This document shows, in pieces, positions 16,619 to 25,204 of a stretch of 64,000 bases of DNA. The notes beneath the pieces are model-generated. The model had not been told where the DNA came from. It saw nothing but the letters and a program-made list of their open reading frames with translations, and made no database searches. How positions within the stretch are numbered: position 1 is the stretch's first letter; each line of letters opens with the position of its first letter. The translations under genes and the position numbers were made by a program. Source of the stretch: Planctomycetota bacterium (GTDB taxonomy: Bacteria > Planctomycetota > UBA1135); contig JAJFFC010000020.1 of the NCBI GenBank assembly GCA_021776795.1, positions 186,001-250,000 on the forward strand. The letters are read 5' to 3'.

Positions 16619-19600
16619 CTAGAAGAAAATCTCTGCGGTGAGGCTGATGGAGTAATCAATCCCTCTGGTGTAGGAAGTGTTGCGGACGTCACGTTGCAAA
16701 GCATCCGAGCGGTACACTTCCTCAATGGTGGGGTTGGTCAGGTTTTTGGCTTTGAAGGTCAGCGTGAGCCAAGGACCAATTCCTTGTGCCAGGCTAAAGT
16801 TCAAAGTGTCGAAGCGAGTGGCGTAAACATTGGGGACCAGATTGCTATCCGAGACACCTGCACCGGAAACCAAGGTGTCGCCCTGGACGGTATAGAACAA
16901 ACCGAATCGAGTATCGGTAGGGGTGAAGTCGTAGGTCACGAATGCATTAAAAAGACGCTCTGGTGCATTGACCATGTCGCGGCTAGTCATGGGTACATCA
17001 ATGTTGGGCAGGGCAAATGACGCAGCTTCGTCTTCCGGCAAATACACTTTTGAGTTGATGAAAGTTCCATTCAGGCCGACGGTTAAACCGTCAAGCTTTT
17101 CGGAAAACACGGTTAGCTCTTGGCGCAGTTCAATTTCCAGGCCGCTGAGTTGGCCCTCTGGGTAGTTCACTGGGGCGGTATAGGTGAATCCGGCAAGGCG
17201 TTGGACGTATTCAATCGGATCCTGAATCTTCTTCTTGAAGTAAGAGGCGGAAATCAGTCCACCGGAATAAGGGCGATAATCCACGCGCAAATCGTAGTTC
17301 TTCAGCGAACTCATTTTGAGGTTTGGGTCACCAATGAAGATCGGGCCACCGAGAAACTCTTGCTGGAGAATCGGAGTTAACTCCTTGAAGGTTTGTCGAG
17401 CGATGGTTTCGCTGTAGGAAGCTCGCACCGTAACCCTCTCATGTGGCTCGGCAATCAATGCCAGAGAGGGAAGCGAATCTCGTTGGCTAAAGTCGACGTC
17501 GGCAGCGCCAGGATCATTGGCAAGACTCACTTGCGAGGTCGATCCCTCTGGGAACCAGAACGCCAGTTCATCTGGCTCATTGATTAAGCTGATGTCGGTG
17601 GATTCATAGCGGATTCCACCAATCACATTGAGGTAGCTTCCGATTGGCATATCCGTCATCAAGTACCAGGCCGAGATATTTTGGGTCGCCTTGTAGTTCA
17701 CGTCGTACAAGGACTCTTCCATGGGGTGATCTTCGTCTTCCCAGGAGCGGCTCCAGAAATCATTGAAACCGCCTTCGAAGCTGCCTGCAGGCTGACCGCC
17801 ATTCGAAAAGGATTCCTGCTCAAAGGAGCGCTTCACTTTGTCATCAAAGATGCCGAACTTGAAGTACCCAGATTCGCCTTGCCACTGCTCAAAGGGAACA
17901 GTGAGGTCAACTCGCCTCTGATCACTAGTTTCCTCAATCGTTTTCCAAATCCGCTGCAGGTTACCGAGGTTGATGTTGTCAGATGGCTTGAGTTCCTGCC
18001 AAACCGGTGTGGAGTAGGAGTCCTCGGTAAAGGGAGGCACACCAGGAATGAAGGCAGTTGGCTGCCAATAGCTACCGAATTGGCGCTTGTCCGGTTGATA
18101 AAGGTCGGCAGTACTGTGAGCTAGGGTCCATGCCAGCTCTGGCTTGCTAAAACTAAAGGCGCTACCAATGTCCAACCTCTTGAGCGGGAGGGCATGTGTG
18201 CCGGCGAGCTGAACCGAGCTCGTCGTGCGTTCGGTATAGGCAAGTGTTTGCAGACGCGTGTAGGGCGCGGCGTCGAGCTCGTTTTGGCCGTTTCCAGGGC
18301 CTTCGGGATCGTTGGGGTCGTAATCTTCGAAGTAGTAGGCCTTGCCGCGAGTGTCCTCTGCGAGCGTGGCAGTGTCTTCTGCGGTCCGGCTGGATAAGTA
18401 GCTCAGATTCAGAGTGTGATTGTCCGACTCCATGCCAATGGTGCCGAGCGCCCCCCACTGCACCATGGTGCTTCCCTGGTTAATGTCGTAGAGCGAGGAG
18501 AACCATTGCCCTTGCTCCGGGGAACCCTGACTGTATTCAGGAGTCAAGCCCTGCCGAGGTTGATCAATCCAGTAGGAGTCTTCGGTGCCGTTCTCTTTAA
18601 CCGCGCTGTCGCGCTCGTAGAAGAAGTTGGCGAAGCCACCAAAGCGCACGCCATTGTCAAGCGTGTGAGAACCGCCAAATGCCGTGGACCACTTGTAATC
18701 CATTGGGGCATCTGATTCATTAACACCTACGGCTCCAGCCCAGCTCTCGCCGATGAGGTCACGCTGCACGTCTCGTTTGCCACCATCACGCCCCAAGGTG
18801 CTGACGCCACCACCGTCATAAGAAAGGAAGTCCCGACGCCCGGTGACCTTGGTCGCAAATCCAAACTCCGTTTTCATCTGGAGAACCGTTTCGTCTGGAA
18901 TGCCCTTAAGGCGAACATCGACGGCGCCACCGGAGGCATCGCCCATTTGATCTGGCGTGAAGGTTTTGGTGACCTGGACGCTATCGATGACGGCACTAGG
19001 AAACTGGTCGAGTTCGACCGCTCTTTTATCCTCGTCTGCTGAAGGCAGGCGCACGCCATTGAGCTGAGAGCTCACATAGCGGTCGGGCAGGCCGCGAATG
19101 ACTGCCGATTTGCCGTCTTTAACCGTTGCTCCTGCCACCAAACGCAGAGCGCCGGCTGCATCACTTGCCCCTGCCTTGCTCATCAGATCTGAACTAACGG
19201 AGTCCATGAGGGCTGGGCTATCCAAGCGGAGTTCTAGAAGGGAACCCTCTGCACCAGAACCGACGCCAAGAAGGTCTTGCACAATGAATTCCTCCATGTC
19301 GGTGAACTCGCCGGCCAGAGAAATATTGACCTCGGTCAATTGGCCTGCAGTCACGACGACTCCTGTGCGGACTTGGCGTTCATAGCCTTCCTTAGAGAAC
19401 ACCAAGGTATAGGTGCCAGGTGGCAAGTCGCTGAGGACATAGGCGCCACTGTCATCGGAATTCGCACTACGCTGTGGATCTAACTCTAGGAGAGTGACCG
19501 TTGCATTGGGTAGTGGTGCCTCAAAGTCGGCATCTTGGATGGCACCGCGAACGGAGCCAGCTTGCGTTTCCTGAGCCAGCGCCGGAAGCGTCAGCACAGC

Positions 19601-19633
19601 GAGAGCCAAAAGGCAACAGAGAAGACGGCGCAT
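16619..19633 (-). CDS. TonB-dependent outer membrane receptor with carboxypeptidase-regulatory domain
   Basis: 1004 residues from the ATG at 19633: a signal peptide (1-20), a carboxypeptidase-regulatory-like beta domain (about 25-110, 'GSVRGAIQDADFEAPLPNA'), a plug domain (about 130-260, 'AVIRGLPDRYVSSQLNGV' and 'GDASGGAVDVRLK'), and a large beta barrel ending 'YSISLTAEIFF' with the terminal Phe. It takes up an unidentified large substrate and is energised by the adjacent TonB2-type cluster. The extended frame to 19831 would cross a terminator hairpin and is rejected. The barrel resembles receptors that work with surface-exposed substrate-binding proteins; the neighbour at 21128-22909 may be such a partner. 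Confidence 0.93.
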   Translation of the reverse strand: MRRLLCCLLALAVLTLPALAQETQAGSVRGAIQDADFEAPLPNATVTLLELDPQRSANSDDSGAYVLSDLPPGTYTLVFSKEGYERQVRTGVVVTAGQLTEVNISLAGEFTDMEEFIVQDLLGVGSGAEGSLLELRLDSPALMDSVSSDLMSKAGASDAAGALRLVAGATVKDGKSAVIRGLPDRYVSSQLNGVRLPSADEDKRAVELDQFPSAVIDSVQVTKTFTPDQMGDASGGAVDVRLKGIPDETVLQMKTEFGFATKVTGRRDFLSYDGGGVSTLGRDGGKRDVQRDLIGESWAGAVGVNESDAPMDYKWSTAFGGSHTLDNGVRFGGFANFFYERDSAVKENGTEDSYWIDQPRQGLTPEYSQGSPEQGQWFSSLYDINQGSTMVQWGALGTIGMESDNHTLNLSYLSSRTAEDTATLAEDTRGKAYYFEDYDPNDPEGPGNGQNELDAAPYTRLQTLAYTERTTSSVQLAGTHALPLKRLDIGSAFSFSKPELAWTLAHSTADLYQPDKRQFGSYWQPTAFIPGVPPFTEDSYSTPVWQELKPSDNINLGNLQRIWKTIEETSDQRRVDLTVPFEQWQGESGYFKFGIFDDKVKRSFEQESFSNGGQPAGSFEGGFNDFWSRSWEDEDHPMEESLYDVNYKATQNISAWYLMTDMPIGSYLNVIGGIRYESTDISLINEPDELAFWFPEGSTSQVSLANDPGAADVDFSQRDSLPSLALIAEPHERVTVRASYSETIARQTFKELTPILQQEFLGGPIFIGDPNLKMSSLKNYDLRVDYRPYSGGLISASYFKKKIQDPIEYVQRLAGFTYTAPVNYPEGQLSGLEIELRQELTVFSEKLDGLTVGLNGTFINSKVYLPEDEAASFALPNIDVPMTSRDMVNAPERLFNAFVTYDFTPTDTRFGLFYTVQGDTLVSGAGVSDSNLVPNVYATRFDTLNFSLAQGIGPWLTLTFKAKNLTNPTIEEVYRSDALQRDVRNTSYTRGIDYSISLTAEIFF

Positions 19634-19790
19634 GGAATGGGTTCGGGGAGCGACCGAGATTGGGGTGTAATGCCAGGGACTTTGCGAAGGAAAGCATTGT
19701 CCGATTCGCGAAGAATAGGGGGTTTGTGTTAGGACAAAGTGAGTGCATCGTGGCTTGATGGTGAAGGAGCCCGTGGGGTTTTGTGTGTGT

Positions 19791-19832
19791 GAAAAAATGC
19801 CATGGTCTTTCGTGAAGAAAGACCATGGCATT
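19791..19832 (-). terminator. Strong intrinsic terminator after the TPR gene
   Basis: A perfect 16-bp stem (19796-19811 with 19817-19832) with a 5-base loop; reading on the minus strand a run of T's (from 19797 to 19792) follows. It sits 36 bases after the stop of the 19868-21070 gene and upstream of the receptor gene, so it separates the two transcripts. Confidence 0.9.
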
Positions 19833-19867
19833 GGTTGAGGATTTCGAGGGCTTCTTTTAGGCGTTCC

Positions 19868-21070
19868 TTACCAAGGTTGATCAAGCGCCTCAATGGCGGC
19901 TTCCAGCTGTACGGTGAGCTCTTCGGATGGTTGGTGGCCTTGCCTGACCAGAGAAAGGCTTAGCAGGGTGATGTCCTCCAACTGAGGCCGACTATTTGGG
20001 TTGTGTAAACCATCTTGAAGGGCTTGTTGGTAGATTTCGTCGGCAAGAACCTTTTCGCCAATGTTCAAATAAGCCTCAGCCAAAGGCAGCAGAGTTTCGC
20101 AGAGGAAGATGTCTGCAATCAAATGGTAGTGATTGCGATAGGCCTCGCGAAGGGCGTCTGCCTCGCGCTTGGCTTTTTCTTTCTGCCCTGCGCGGAATCG
20201 CAGGCTGACGGCACTCGCTTGCAAAGGAAGCGCATTGCGGATGTCTAGCGGGGCCATAGTGAGTAGTTCCAGCACCTCGTCAAGAAAGGACAAGGCAGCG
20301 GCAAGGTCCTGATTCTCTTGGGCGTGTTCCGCGATTTGCAGTAAGTGCTTGGCCTGAAGTTGCAGTGGAATGCGCGAATTGGCCAGGCGAATGAGCTCCT
20401 GGCATTGCTGACGCCGATCTTCGTTTTGGTAGTAGTCGGAGTGCAGGGAAACGCAGCCAAAAAGCGCAGCCTGGATTTGGTCAAGATCTCCTGCCTCGAT
20501 GACCGCCTTGACATTTTCAGTGAAGGCCACAAACTCTTCGTCGGAAAGGACTGCAGCGGTCACTTCTTGTGGATTCTCCTGGCTCAGGATGGCTTCCAGT
20601 TGCACCAATCGATTTTCGATGCGGTCCACGCGCCAACTTTGCTCCGTATGGTCACCTGGATTGGCGGCAACTCTTGCCGCGCGAATCCGATGCTCTTCCG
20701 CTTGCTCCGTCAAGCCCTGACGTGCATAGGCGAGCGCCAATTCCGCTTCAATGATTCCGCTCCGCCAGTTCACCATGCGATCGACATGGTCGATGGCGAA
20801 GGGCAAATCACCCATGTCAATTGCCGTGCGCAGAATGGACTCTTCCAGGCGCCCGCGCGTTTTGATGTGCGGGTTCAAGGGCATTTGGGCCGTCGCCGTT
20901 AAGGAGTCTGTAAGCAATTTCCGGAACTCTGGGGCCAGACGAGTCTGTTCAGTCTGCTTCGAGTGGTTATGGCTGTCGGCCTGCGCGATGGCTTCGGTGG
21001 ACAAGCAAGATGGAGTCCAGGCAAGGCCAAGGAAGAGAAGGGCAAGAGAGGAGAGACGTAGGTTCATCAT
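19868..21070 (-). CDS. Exported TPR-like helical repeat protein
   Basis: 400 residues with a signal peptide (about 1-29; 'WTPSCLSTEA' could be a poor lipobox), then helical TPR-like repeats: 'IEAELALAYARQGLTEQAEEH', 'LAEAYLNIGEKVLADEIYQ' and 'LTMAPLDIRNALPLQASAV'. Scaffold role in the periplasm; no enzymatic motif is seen. It lies downstream of the beta-helix-like gene with a hairpin between them, and is followed by a strong terminator. Its context among receptor and secreted protein genes suggests a link to the same uptake system. Confidence 0.78.
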   Translation of the reverse strand: MMNLRLSSLALLFLGLAWTPSCLSTEAIAQADSHNHSKQTEQTRLAPEFRKLLTDSLTATAQMPLNPHIKTRGRLEESILRTAIDMGDLPFAIDHVDRMVNWRSGIIEAELALAYARQGLTEQAEEHRIRAARVAANPGDHTEQSWRVDRIENRLVQLEAILSQENPQEVTAAVLSDEEFVAFTENVKAVIEAGDLDQIQAALFGCVSLHSDYYQNEDRRQQCQELIRLANSRIPLQLQAKHLLQIAEHAQENQDLAAALSFLDEVLELLTMAPLDIRNALPLQASAVSLRFRAGQKEKAKREADALREAYRNHYHLIADIFLCETLLPLAEAYLNIGEKVLADEIYQQALQDGLHNPNSRPQLEDITLLSLSLVRQGHQPSEELTVQLEAAIEALDQPW

Positions 21071-21084
21071 GTTTTAAGGGAAAC

Positions 21085-21111
21085 GAGGGGCCCCCTTGCG
21101 GAGAGCCCCTC
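21085..21111 (-). terminator. Hairpin between the beta-helix-like gene and the TPR gene
   Basis: GAGGGGC (21085-21091) pairs with GCCCCTC (21105-21111), with further G-C pairing possible inside the loop. On the minus strand it is followed by a weak T-rich tract (TTTCCCTT). It could partly terminate or stabilise the transcript of the highly exported upstream protein. Confidence 0.5.
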
Positions 21112-21127
21112 TAACCAAGAGACCGAT

Positions 21128-22909
21128 TTAGTTGTCGGTCGGGATCAGGCGGCCACTAGGACCACCGAGCACCTCGAAGGAGAGACCACCGGCGCTGGTA
21201 ATGCGGCAAGTGGTTCCGTTGACGGGGAAGGTCACATCGACAGGACTGGTGCTGACGATGGTCATTGGCGCATCATCGGCCAGAACGACACCATTCTGGA
21301 TTACGGTGGCGCCGGTCAAGGTGTCATTGATGACCAAAGAGGCAACGACATTCGGTCCAATTTTCATGTCGAAGCACATGGTTTCGTGCGTCGTAAAGCC
21401 AAAGGCCTCGGAAGCGGTCCAACCGTAGATCCAGTTGGGGCAGGCGGGGTCAAAGGCGCCACGGAAAGCGGCTGGGGTGAAGAAGCCATCATCTGGAGCA
21501 GTGTTGACACTGACCATCGCTTCGTTTGCTGGGCGAGGATCAAGATCAATCACAGGCAACATCATCTTGCCACCCTTGGTGGTGAGGGCACCACGGGTGA
21601 GAAGCTTCACGGGGCCGTCGGCATCCAGGATGCTGGCGACTTGCACGTTGTTGCGAGCAGGGTCGAACACGTTGCGAGCGGTTGCCTCGGTGTAAGCCGA
21701 AGGACCTTGGTTGCGGAAGAACACCGAATCCTTCATCTCAGCCAACTTGCCAGTAGTCTGCGACTTGTAGAAGTCGGCAGGGTTGGCAGGAGCGTTGACG
21801 GTGGAGTAAACGCTCCAGGCGTTGGTCCAGGTATCGGCCCAAGACTTGGTGCCGTTGAAGCCGTAGCCGTTTGCGCCATCGCCATCGACGTTGTCAAACT
21901 TGACGACTTGATCGCCAATGTCCATGAACACGCAGTTGCGGTACTGCACGCGAGCGTTGTCGCGCCAAGCCGTTGCGTTGTCGCCGTCGAGAGGCTGGCC
22001 AATCACGGTGAAGTTGTACAGAACGGCCGAGGTGACAGGCTGCCAGTCGGAATCTTCCGCGCCATCGGTCTCAATCGCGTTGTCGCCAACGCCGGAGCCT
22101 TGGCTGGCATCCAGGCTGTAGCCCTGAACAATCAGGCCAAACTGAGCCTTGCCGCGCCATCCCTGGTCGACGTCGAAGCTATCGTCGCCAATGTTCCAGA
22201 TGCTGACGTACTTGAGGTTGACGGTGCCACCCCAAATCTCAATACCATCGTCGACGTTGTTCATGATTTCCACATGGTCGATGTTGGTGTCACGGCCGAT
22301 GCCGCCCAGGGACAAGCCGTTCAGCTCGTTGCCAAGGCCGATGACCTTGCCGCCGTAACGCAGCGAGAGATAGCTGATGGAGCCAGAGTCATCATCGTCG
22401 TTGCCACCGCCATAAAGCACCTTGGTGTCGCCAGGGAATCCAGCGACGAGGCCTTCCATGGCAGCAACGTTGCTGGCGCTTGGAGTTGGCACGTTACCAA
22501 CGGTTGCGTTTTCGGAGATGTAAGCGTCGCCCATGACGGTGAGGTTTCCCCACTCGTTTGCGGATTCGCGCCAGGTTCCGGTCTTAGGGTCGCCGCCGGT
22601 CCAGGTTGCCTGGTCCAGCTTCGAAGTCATGATGACTGGGTTGTTCTTGGTGCCCTGCACAAAGATTTGTGCACCGTTGGTGACGGCGAGAGACCCGCCG
22701 GCATCGCTGGCGACTACCGTGCCAGCTTCAATGGTTAGGGAAGCACCAGGCAGGACGTAGATTTGGCCCTGCAGGTTGTAGGTGTTAGAAGCTGTCCAAG
22801 TCGTGGAGGTGGAAATGTCAGATGTGACAAGTACCTCTTGAGCATGGGCATTGACGGCGGCGGCGCCCATGAGCAAGGTCGCAGCCAATCCTTTCGCCAA
22901 GTTATTCAT
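21128..22909 (-). CDS. Secreted beta-helix-like surface protein
   Basis: 593 residues from the ATG at 22909: a signal peptide (1-24, ending AHAQ), then 'ISTSTTWTASNTYNLQGQI', 'GASLTIEAGTVVAS', Asp-rich 'GGGNDDDDSGSIS' and 'IDHVEIMNNVDDGIEIWGG', which read as turns of a right-handed parallel beta helix with metal-binding-like Asp loops. The C-terminal about 100 residues form a separate beta domain. Similar proteins are encoded next to TonB-dependent receptors with carboxypeptidase-regulatory domains, so it may be a surface-exposed substrate-binding or matrix protein. No sorting signal is obvious. Confidence 0.75.
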   Translation of the reverse strand: MNNLAKGLAATLLMGAAAVNAHAQEVLVTSDISTSTTWTASNTYNLQGQIYVLPGASLTIEAGTVVASDAGGSLAVTNGAQIFVQGTKNNPVIMTSKLDQATWTGGDPKTGTWRESANEWGNLTVMGDAYISENATVGNVPTPSASNVAAMEGLVAGFPGDTKVLYGGGNDDDDSGSISYLSLRYGGKVIGLGNELNGLSLGGIGRDTNIDHVEIMNNVDDGIEIWGGTVNLKYVSIWNIGDDSFDVDQGWRGKAQFGLIVQGYSLDASQGSGVGDNAIETDGAEDSDWQPVTSAVLYNFTVIGQPLDGDNATAWRDNARVQYRNCVFMDIGDQVVKFDNVDGDGANGYGFNGTKSWADTWTNAWSVYSTVNAPANPADFYKSQTTGKLAEMKDSVFFRNQGPSAYTEATARNVFDPARNNVQVASILDADGPVKLLTRGALTTKGGKMMLPVIDLDPRPANEAMVSVNTAPDDGFFTPAAFRGAFDPACPNWIYGWTASEAFGFTTHETMCFDMKIGPNVVASLVINDTLTGATVIQNGVVLADDAPMTIVSTSPVDVTFPVNGTTCRITSAGGLSFEVLGGPSGRLIPTDN

Positions 22910-23059
22910 CGAATCGTTCCTCGTTAAGAGAGTGTGGAAGGGGATGATCCCGCCGGGCTGACACAAGGTCCGAATCCGCGACGGTGACGAAGGAAGACTA
23001 AACAGGAAATATCAAGGCTTTGTGAGCATGTCGCAAAGTTCCTTCCAAGCAATAGCAAA

Positions 23060-23097
23060 CCAATCCGTGTGAGCAAAATGCAATCACAAAGGATTGG
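23060..23097 (-). repeat. Long imperfect inverted repeat after the UxxU gene
   Basis: CCAATCC (23060-23066) pairs with GGATTGG (23091-23097), and an inner TGTGA/TCACA pair (23068-23072 with 23084-23088) extends the stem. Only a short T run (GGTTTGC) follows on the minus strand. It is probably a weak terminator or mRNA-stabilising hairpin 25 bases after the stop at 23122. Confidence 0.55.
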
Positions 23098-23121
23098 TGA
23101 ATGTGCAATGAGGACTGCGTA

Positions 23122-23787
23122 TTAAAAGCGCGTACTTAGCGTGAGGCCTGCTGTGTGCGAGCCATCAAACTCGACGAGAAGCAAATCTACTGCCCACGTC
23201 GGGCCACCGCTCGGAAGCGATCCAAGTTGGTAGGAAGCCATGCCATGGATCTGTTCCCCGTCGTGAAGAATGCCGGCAGAAAGCCGATCGCTGAGGCTCC
23301 AACGTAACCCGCCAATCGCGCGGAGGTCATTGGCGTGGGTGCCATAGGAGGCACCGACATAACCGGTGACGGGAATGTCCCAGCCCATGGACTGTGGACT
23401 TAAGGAAAGGCTGGCGAACCAAGCGCGCCCATCGGGAGTGCCGATGCGGTCACTGCTGGTTCCGGTAATCACGCCTACGCCTGGGATATGTTCGCCTGGA
23501 AGCGAAGGCGAAAAGTTGAAGTTCGGCAACAACTCTTCTTCGCCAGGGTTCCACTCCAAGGCCAAGCTCAAGCGTGTAGTCGCTCGCCAGGAGCCCACAA
23601 TGCGGGTGCGCGCGCGGTCCACCGGGGAGTTGGGCAACCAACGCCAACTCAAGGAGAAGGGGCGTTCCTTTTCTTCTTCACCAGTCCAACGAACTGGTTG
23701 GCCTTCGCCTGGTCACACTGGTCATGGAGGCACCGCCGCTTCTTGAGCGGGGACCTGCAATAGGAAGAGGAGCGGAAGAATCACCAT
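23122..23787 (-). CDS. Secreted beta-strand-rich protein, candidate selenoprotein with U-x-x-U motif
   Basis: The ATG at 23787 has a GGAG six bases upstream and begins a signal peptide (about 1-15, 'MVILPLLFLLQVPAQ'). The same frame then meets TGA at codons 22 and 25, giving 'AAVPP-U-PV-U-PGEGQ', and stays open to the stop at 23122, about 221 residues in all. The region after the TGAs is clearly coding: it has alternating hydrophobic strands like an outer-membrane barrel or jelly-roll ('RIVGSWRATTRLSLALEW') and ends 'HTAGLTLSTRF' with a terminal Phe. The three-codon spacing mimics a CxxC redox motif with both Cys replaced by Sec. Alternatives: a pseudogene (the TGAs lie in a 9-base tandem repeat) or a shorter protein starting at the TTG at 23652 without a signal peptide. 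It follows the SdrD-B-like gene by 29 bases. Confidence 0.55.
23680..23698 (-). promoter_or_regulatory. Candidate SECIS hairpin serving both UGA codons
   Basis: In the mRNA an 8-bp stem (ACCAGUUC with GGACUGGU, one U-G pair) closes a GUU loop whose first base is G. The loop is 22 bases after the second UGA and 31 bases after the first, both within the 16-37 base range remembered for bacterial SECIS elements. Confidence 0.5.
23713..23724 (-). other. Two in-frame TGA codons (23722-23724 and 23713-23715)
   Basis: They are codons 22 and 25 counted from the ATG at 23787, separated by Pro and Val codons. They lie in a 9-base imperfect tandem repeat (TGACCAGTG then TGACCAGGC), so one could have arisen from the other by duplication. 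Confidence 0.5.
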
Positions 23788-23816
23788 CCGCTCCTCACAT
23801 TACCCAATGTTTGGGT

Positions 23817-25097
23817 TTAGAGCCAGTTTTGGTTGTTATTTGCCGCGTCGAGCGCGTCTTTCAGCTGCTCTTGATAATCGCGCTGGGCATGGCCCTGTGG
23901 CGTGTAAGGATCGGTTGCCAAGCTGGCAATGGCATCGTTAATCACCGAACTAATCGAGACCTGGCCGAGGTTCGGATCATCGATCATGCAGCTGCCGCCG
24001 ACAAAACCAACACGCAAGTTGAAATTCATGGCGGTGAGCTGAGCAGAGAGCATATAGGCCATGTTGGTCGCCTTGGCGTCCTTCAGCCAGTTCTTGTACT
24101 CGTTGATGCTGTTGGTCGTGAAGTAGTCACCATTTTCGTCGACCACATTCATGGCACCGAGTTCGGGTAGCAAGTTGTGGCTAGAGACTAAATCACGTCC
24201 ATGCTTGTTGCGCCAGAAACCGATGGTATGGCCATCGCAATTGGTGTTGACCAGGTTCTGCCCGAAGTCAGCTCCTTGAGCGGTGCCACAACCACAAACG
24301 GTCACGAAGGAAGAGGACGGAGTGGTGGCGACGCGTCCGGATAGCGGATCGACAATCTGCTTCACTTCGTACTCGCCATCCACGACGGCGAGGAAGGTGT
24401 AGGAACCGTCAGCTGCGCTGGTCGTGGTTGCGGTGCCACTGGTTCCAATCAACTGAACCTCAATGCCGGCAAGGCCAGGTTCACCTGCGTCTTGGGTGCC
24501 GTCGGCATTAAAATCGTCAAAGACGATTCCCGAGATGGTGGAGCCGCTGCCATCACCAATGCGGAAATAGCGGTAGGAACGTACAGATCCGGTCAAGAGC
24601 AAGTACGGATTGGTGGGGTTCACCGGCTCATTCCAGGAATCACCGAGCCAAGCCTTAAACAGGCAGGTGTCTTCTAGGTTGGGGGCGAAGAATCCGAGGG
24701 GAAGGCTGTCGCCCAATCCATTCACTCCCGCGCCCATCACAATCGACGGGTTATTCGGAACCGAAATCTGAATCACCCCGCCACCGGCGTTGGTAACTGT
24801 GATGAACCGATCGAGCGGGTCATTTAGAGAGAGGACGGCGTCGCCGATGCCATTAACACGGTCGGTGACATGGACGTAATAATCACCTGAGGGGGTGGAG
24901 GGGTCCAGAGCCAGGTAGGTGGCCTCGGCGTCGTACTGAGCGACATTTTGGTTAATGAGGGTTTCGAAGACCAGGGGGCGGGCTGTGCCATCCTGATCGA
25001 CCATGGTCAGGGGATAGACATTGTCCTGTCCGCTGGCGGCACTAGTCGCGCCGGAAAGCGCAGCTAGAACGAGTACAGGTAGGAAGTTGTATTTCAT
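23817..25097 (-). CDS. Secreted protein with SdrD B-like (Cna-B) domain
   Basis: 426 residues with a signal peptide (1-23, ending ASGQ). The N-terminal half is beta-rich ('YLALDPSTPSGDYYVHVTD'). A SdrD B-like domain follows at about 185-265, with 'SGIVFDDFNADGTQDAGEPG' and 'ADGSYTFLAVVDGEYEV'. The C-terminal part has 'CDGHTIGFWRNKHGRD', a motif common in secreted SdrD-type proteins of planctomycetes, and a helical end. Cell-surface or extracellular matrix role inferred. It is followed after 29 bases by the UxxU gene on the same strand. Confidence 0.82.
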   Translation of the reverse strand: MKYNFLPVLVLAALSGATSAASGQDNVYPLTMVDQDGTARPLVFETLINQNVAQYDAEATYLALDPSTPSGDYYVHVTDRVNGIGDAVLSLNDPLDRFITVTNAGGGVIQISVPNNPSIVMGAGVNGLGDSLPLGFFAPNLEDTCLFKAWLGDSWNEPVNPTNPYLLLTGSVRSYRYFRIGDGSGSTISGIVFDDFNADGTQDAGEPGLAGIEVQLIGTSGTATTTSAADGSYTFLAVVDGEYEVKQIVDPLSGRVATTPSSSFVTVCGCGTAQGADFGQNLVNTNCDGHTIGFWRNKHGRDLVSSHNLLPELGAMNVVDENGDYFTTNSINEYKNWLKDAKATNMAYMLSAQLTAMNFNLRVGFVGGSCMIDDPNLGQVSISSVINDAIASLATDPYTPQGHAQRDYQEQLKDALDAANNNQNWL

Positions 25098-25135
25098 GGG
25101 GATGAAGTATAAGCGATAATTTGGGTTTTTGTTGG

Positions 25136-25165
25136 GAAAAGGTCGCCAGACGAATCTGACGACCT
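25136..25165 (-). terminator. Intrinsic terminator with TTCG tetraloop
   Basis: On the minus strand an 11-bp stem (25155-25165 with 25140-25150, one G-U) closes a TTCG loop and is followed by TTTT (25140-25137). It terminates the 25205-26017 gene before the SdrD-B-like gene. Confidence 0.88.
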
Positions 25166-25175
25166 GAATGGTGTG

Positions 25176-25195
25176 GCTTATGAGGCCTCATAAGC
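25176..25195. repeat. Perfect 20-bp palindrome
   Basis: GCTTATGAGG followed at once by its reverse complement CCTCATAAGC. It sits 9 bases after the end of the 25205-26017 gene and before its terminator. With no loop it is a poor hairpin; it could be a protein-binding site or an extension of the terminator region. Confidence 0.6.
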
Positions 25196-25204
25196 GATCT
25201 AGCC

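Noticed and set aside
21386-22738. A 450-codon open frame on the plus strand opposite the beta-helix-like gene
   Set aside because: It is a mirror frame of a well-supported minus-strand gene with signal peptide; its translation has no domain, signal or RBS.
23067-23089. A CRP-like site TGTGA...TCACA
   Set aside because: The spacer is 11 bases instead of the usual 6, and the sequence lies inside a hairpin downstream of a gene.
23450-23652. Frameshift explanation for the N-terminus of the UxxU gene
   Set aside because: The signal peptide from the ATG at 23787 is already in the same frame as the body of the protein, so no frameshift is needed; only the two TGAs interrupt it.
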